The notes beneath the pieces were generated by a model, which had not been told where the DNA came from, searched no databases, and was given only the letters and a program-made list of their open reading frames with translations. The position numbers and the translations under genes were made by a program. This document shows positions 5,895 through 8,433 of a stretch of DNA of 8,433 nt, piece after piece (positions within the stretch are counted from its first letter, which is position 1; each line of letters starts with the position of its first letter). This stretch comes from Coriobacteriales bacterium (lineage in GTDB: Bacteria > Actinomycetota > Coriobacteriia > Coriobacteriales > UBA8131): positions 1-8,433 of the forward strand of contig JAITUO010000075.1 in the NCBI GenBank assembly GCA_031286245.1, in the 5' to 3' direction.

Positions 5895-5923
5895 ACAATA
5901 CTCCAATGCCGGAAGGCTGGCAA
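5895..5923 (-). promoter_or_regulatory. Promoter of the regulator-ligase-deoC operon
   Basis: On the minus strand, TTGCCA (5918-5923) and TATTGT (5895-5900) with an ideal 17-base spacer, giving initiation about 25 bases before the regulator ATG. A TGTGACA near-palindrome covers and follows the -10 (5892-5898), a possible place for autoregulation. It sits in the 80-base gap after the ATPase, which holds only a weak imperfect hairpin (5907-5922) and no convincing terminator, so some read-through from the ATPase is possible. Confidence 0.55.
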
Positions 5924-5942
5924 GTAAATTCATAGAAATTTA

Positions 5943-8433
5943 TCAGTAACTTATACTTTTTTTACCTCGTTGCATGAGCTTGATCAGCTCCACAACGAAT
6001 AATGGTGTTATGGATAGACCGGTAATCACCAACCAATGAGTCAAACTGAGTGGTACACAATAAAAGACATCCCTCACCACCGGGACACCGGCAGTGACGG
6101 CAACCAAGACCAGCGATAGGCAGATACCATAAAACAACAAGCGGTTCGATAGCAGTCCGATGGTCAGAATCGACTTGTCGTAACTGCGAACATTGATGAT
6201 ATTGACCACTGACGACCAACCGATCACCACATAAGCCATCGTCTGGCCAATAGCATGTGATGGTGCTACCGAGTCAGAGATTTGCACAAAGCTTCCCAGA
6301 TAAAAACCGGCAAGCGAGATGATCGTAAAGACAACAGCTACGATACTGATCCTAATGCCCAAACCACCGGTAAAGATACTGGCAGATTGGCTGATTGGTC
6401 TGCGACGCATGACATCGGCTTCCATTGGCTCGCGACACATGCAAAGGTCAGGGATGCCATCGGCGACAACATTGATAAACAACAGCTGGATAGCCACCAG
6501 AGGCGTGCCCCAGCCCAGTATCACAGCAAACAGGATGATTAAAATCTCAGACATATTGCAGGCAACCAATGAACTGATGACTTTACGGATGTTGTCATAA
6601 ACTCTACGACCTTCGGCTACGGCGTTGACAATCGAAGCATAATTGTCGTCAGTCAGTACCACATCACTGGCATTCTTGGAAACATCGGTACCAGAACCCA
6701 TTGCCACTCCGACATCAGCTGCCTTCAAGGCTGGCGCATCGTTTACTCCATCACCAGTCATTGCCACGACTTCACCTTTAGATTGCCAGGCTTTGACGAT
6801 ACGGATTTTATCTTCTGGGCTGACTCGAGCATAAACTGAATAGTCCAAGACATGTAAAGCCAGATCGTCATCCGACATTTTGGCCATCTCAGCTCCGGTG
6901 ACCACCCGTCCACCGGTAGCCAGGATCCCTGTTTGGCTCGCGATCGCTGATGCAGTTAAAGCATGGTCTCCAGTGATCATCACTGTCTTGATGCCAGCCT
7001 GCCTGGCTGTCTCGACCGCATCTAAAGTTTCCGGGCGTGGCGGATCAATCATACCGACCAGGCCAGCGAAAGTCAGACCTGCTTCCAGTTCGTCCGGTCC
7101 GAGGTTGACTGGTAGGTCTTCATAGTATTTATATGCGACTGCCAGTACACGCAAGGCACCCTCTGCGAACTGGTCATGTACTACTTGCGCGGCTTGTGCA
7201 CTTTTTGCTGAAGCTTCAACTGGAATGCGGTCAAAGGCACCTTTGGTGATCGAGATATAGCGATGGTCATCCAGTTCATGCACTGTCGTCATCAGTTTTC
7301 GCTCGGAGTCAAAAGGAATCTCGAAAACTCGCGGATAGATCGCATCCAAGCTGGGTTTTTCAATACCGATATCACGTAACAATAAAAGGATCGCTGTCTC
7401 AGTTGGATCGCCTACGGTCTTATCCACATATTCTGAGTTACTGTTTTTGTTTAAATCTCGATCACCGGTGTCCAAAGTCTCGCTTGTCCGGCTGCCTAAT
7501 GAGGCATTACTGGCCAGTCCCATCATCTCGACTAAGATTCGCTCGTCGTGGTTCAGTTCAACATCGGTGGCTTTCGGTTGATGATTGACCGACCAGACCT
7601 GTTGAACAGTCATGCGGTTTTGAGTCAGAGTGCCGGTTTTATCGGTACAGATCACCGAAGCACTGCCCAAAGTCTCGACTGCTGGGATCCGGCGGATAAT
7701 AGCCTGTTTCTTTGCCATATTTGAGACACCGTAAGCCAGTGTGATAGTCACGATAATCGGCAGGCATTCGGGGATCACAGCGACCGCCAACGAGACGGCA
7801 TTCAGTAAAACCACCGGCAGGGGCTCAGAGAAGACCTGCAGCAAAAAGAGCAGGGCACCGGCACCGAGGCCAACGAAGCAGATGATGCGTCCGAAGACAT
7901 CCATCTTTTTCTGCAGTGGGGTTTTGGACCGTTTTGTAGTATTCAGGAGAAGAGCGATTTTTCCCATTTCGGTTTGCATACCGGTGGCAACCACGATTGC
8001 CCGGGCCCGTCCATTGGTGACCAGGCAGCCTGAGAACAGCATGTTCAAACGGTCGCCGATGGAAGCCTGGCTGTCGATTATTGCGTTGGCATCTTTTTCG
8101 ACAGCGACACTTTCGCCAGTCAGTGCCGATTCTTCGACCTTGAGGTCGATGCTTTCGATGATTCGGGCATCGGCCGGTATCAGATCACCAGCCTGAAGAC
8201 TGACGATGTCACCAGGTACCAGCATGATGGCATCGATTGGCTGTGGCTGGCTGTTACGGATGACAACCGTGATCTGGGCGTTCATGCGTCGCAGTGCTTC
8301 TAAAGCCTTCTCAGCTCCCATTTCCTGACGGACAGCCAGGCTGATGTTCAAAACGACGATTGCCAGAATCACTATGGCATCGGTAAAACTATGGTCGGAG
8401 GTCAGAGCCAGATAAAAAGCGATTGCCATGGCT
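5943..8433 (-). CDS. P-type (P2A, Ca2+-transporting-like) cation ATPase, N-terminus cut by window edge
   Basis: An integral membrane pump coupling ATP hydrolysis to cation export through a phospho-Asp intermediate. The frame stays open to base 8433; the Met at 8427-8429 (residue 1 here) is internal, and about 60 residues with the cytoplasmic tail and most of helix M1 are missing. Seen in order: M2 (~17-35), actuator loop with TGES (104-107), M3-M4 with PECLP (220-224), DKTGTLTQNRM with phosphorylated Asp263, nucleotide domain KGAFD (396-400; usually KGAPD), TGDH (486-489), TGDGVNDAP (558-566), then M5-M10 to residue 828. Calcium-site residues known from SERCA are partly kept: Glu221 in M4, Asn625 and Glu628 in M5, Asn653 and Asp657 in M6, while the M6 Thr is Ala656. 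PEGLP has become PECLP, and Cys624, Cys663 and Cys665 lie in or near M5-M6. Calcium is the default substrate; another divalent metal is conceivable. The gene is separated from the next by a promoter-bearing gap. Confidence 0.93.
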   Translation of the reverse strand, partial: AMAIAFYLALTSDHSFTDAIVILAIVVLNISLAVRQEMGAEKALEALRRMNAQITVVIRNSQPQPIDAIMLVPGDIVSLQAGDLIPADARIIESIDLKVEESALTGESVAVEKDANAIIDSQASIGDRLNMLFSGCLVTNGRARAIVVATGMQTEMGKIALLLNTTKRSKTPLQKKMDVFGRIICFVGLGAGALLFLLQVFSEPLPVVLLNAVSLAVAVIPECLPIIVTITLAYGVSNMAKKQAIIRRIPAVETLGSASVICTDKTGTLTQNRMTVQQVWSVNHQPKATDVELNHDERILVEMMGLASNASLGSRTSETLDTGDRDLNKNSNSEYVDKTVGDPTETAILLLLRDIGIEKPSLDAIYPRVFEIPFDSERKLMTTVHELDDHRYISITKGAFDRIPVEASAKSAQAAQVVHDQFAEGALRVLAVAYKYYEDLPVNLGPDELEAGLTFAGLVGMIDPPRPETLDAVETARQAGIKTVMITGDHALTASAIASQTGILATGGRVVTGAEMAKMSDDDLALHVLDYSVYARVSPEDKIRIVKAWQSKGEVVAMTGDGVNDAPALKAADVGVAMGSGTDVSKNASDVVLTDDNYASIVNAVAEGRRVYDNIRKVISSLVACNMSEILIILFAVILGWGTPLVAIQLLFINVVADGIPDLCMCREPMEADVMRRRPISQSASIFTGGLGIRISIVAVVFTIISLAGFYLGSFVQISDSVAPSHAIGQTMAYVVIGWSSVVNIINVRSYDKSILTIGLLSNRLLFYGICLSLVLVAVTAGVPVVRDVFYCVPLSLTHWLVITGLSITPLFVVELIKLMQRGKKSISY

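Noticed and set aside
5907..5922. Terminator after the ATPase
   Set aside because: The possible stem is short, has a mismatch on the transcribed strand and no T-run follows; it also overlaps the -35 box of the next operon.
7741..8196. Plus-strand open frame of 151 codons inside the ATPase gene
   Set aside because: Antisense to invariant P-type ATPase motifs; composition is typical of a shadow frame.
8427..8429. True start codon of the ATPase
   Set aside because: The frame continues upstream to the window edge and the protein would lack M1, which the family always has; the ATG is internal.

Overview
The window reads as ordinary bacterial chromosome with all recognisable genes on the minus strand. 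Purine-rich ribosome binding sites (AGGAGG, GGAGG, AAAGGAG), an occasional TTG start, a balanced base composition (near 50% G+C by eye) and the gene families present suggest a low-to-mid-GC Gram-positive bacterium, most likely a Clostridia-like Bacillota. That placement is inference; there is no rRNA or other marker gene to settle it.

Read in the direction of transcription (right to left), the window opens with a P-type (P2A, Ca2+-pump-like) ATPase cut at its N-terminus by the window edge (5943-8433). After an 80-base gap holding a good sigma-70-type promoter comes an apparent three-gene operon: an XRE regulator with a C-terminal cupin (5224-5862), an AMP-forming acyl-CoA synthetase (3343-5136) and deoxyribose-phosphate aldolase deoC (2610-3281). 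The regulator probably controls the ligase, and perhaps deoC. At the ligase/deoC junction there is a diverged 62-bp tandem duplication. It copies the end of one gene plus the start of the next and so makes a 20-codon mini-ORF joined to both neighbours by TGATG stop/start overlaps.

The 375-base gap 2235-2609 holds the most striking non-coding structure: a perfect 47-bp inverted repeat (2374-2420 and 2524-2570) around a 103-base centre. A plus-strand promoter-like sequence sits immediately outside it, so a possible RNA would begin almost exactly at the first arm and fold into a very long hairpin. No terminal direct repeats or transposase are visible.

Downstream lie a GNAT-like/SAM-methyltransferase fusion (1128-2234), a small proline-rich TM2-domain membrane protein (579-971), and the N-terminal part of an M16 (pitrilysin-type) zinc peptidase (1-568). 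The peptidase starts with TTG, and its Shine-Dalgarno overlaps the stop codon of the TM2 gene, so those two are probably translated as a coupled pair.

No tRNA, rRNA, CRISPR array, transposase or phage gene was seen. The strongest candidates for undescribed biology are the 47-bp inverted-repeat element with its abutting promoter and the duplicated ligase/deoC junction with its mini-ORF. The cysteines in the transport helices of the ATPase come next.
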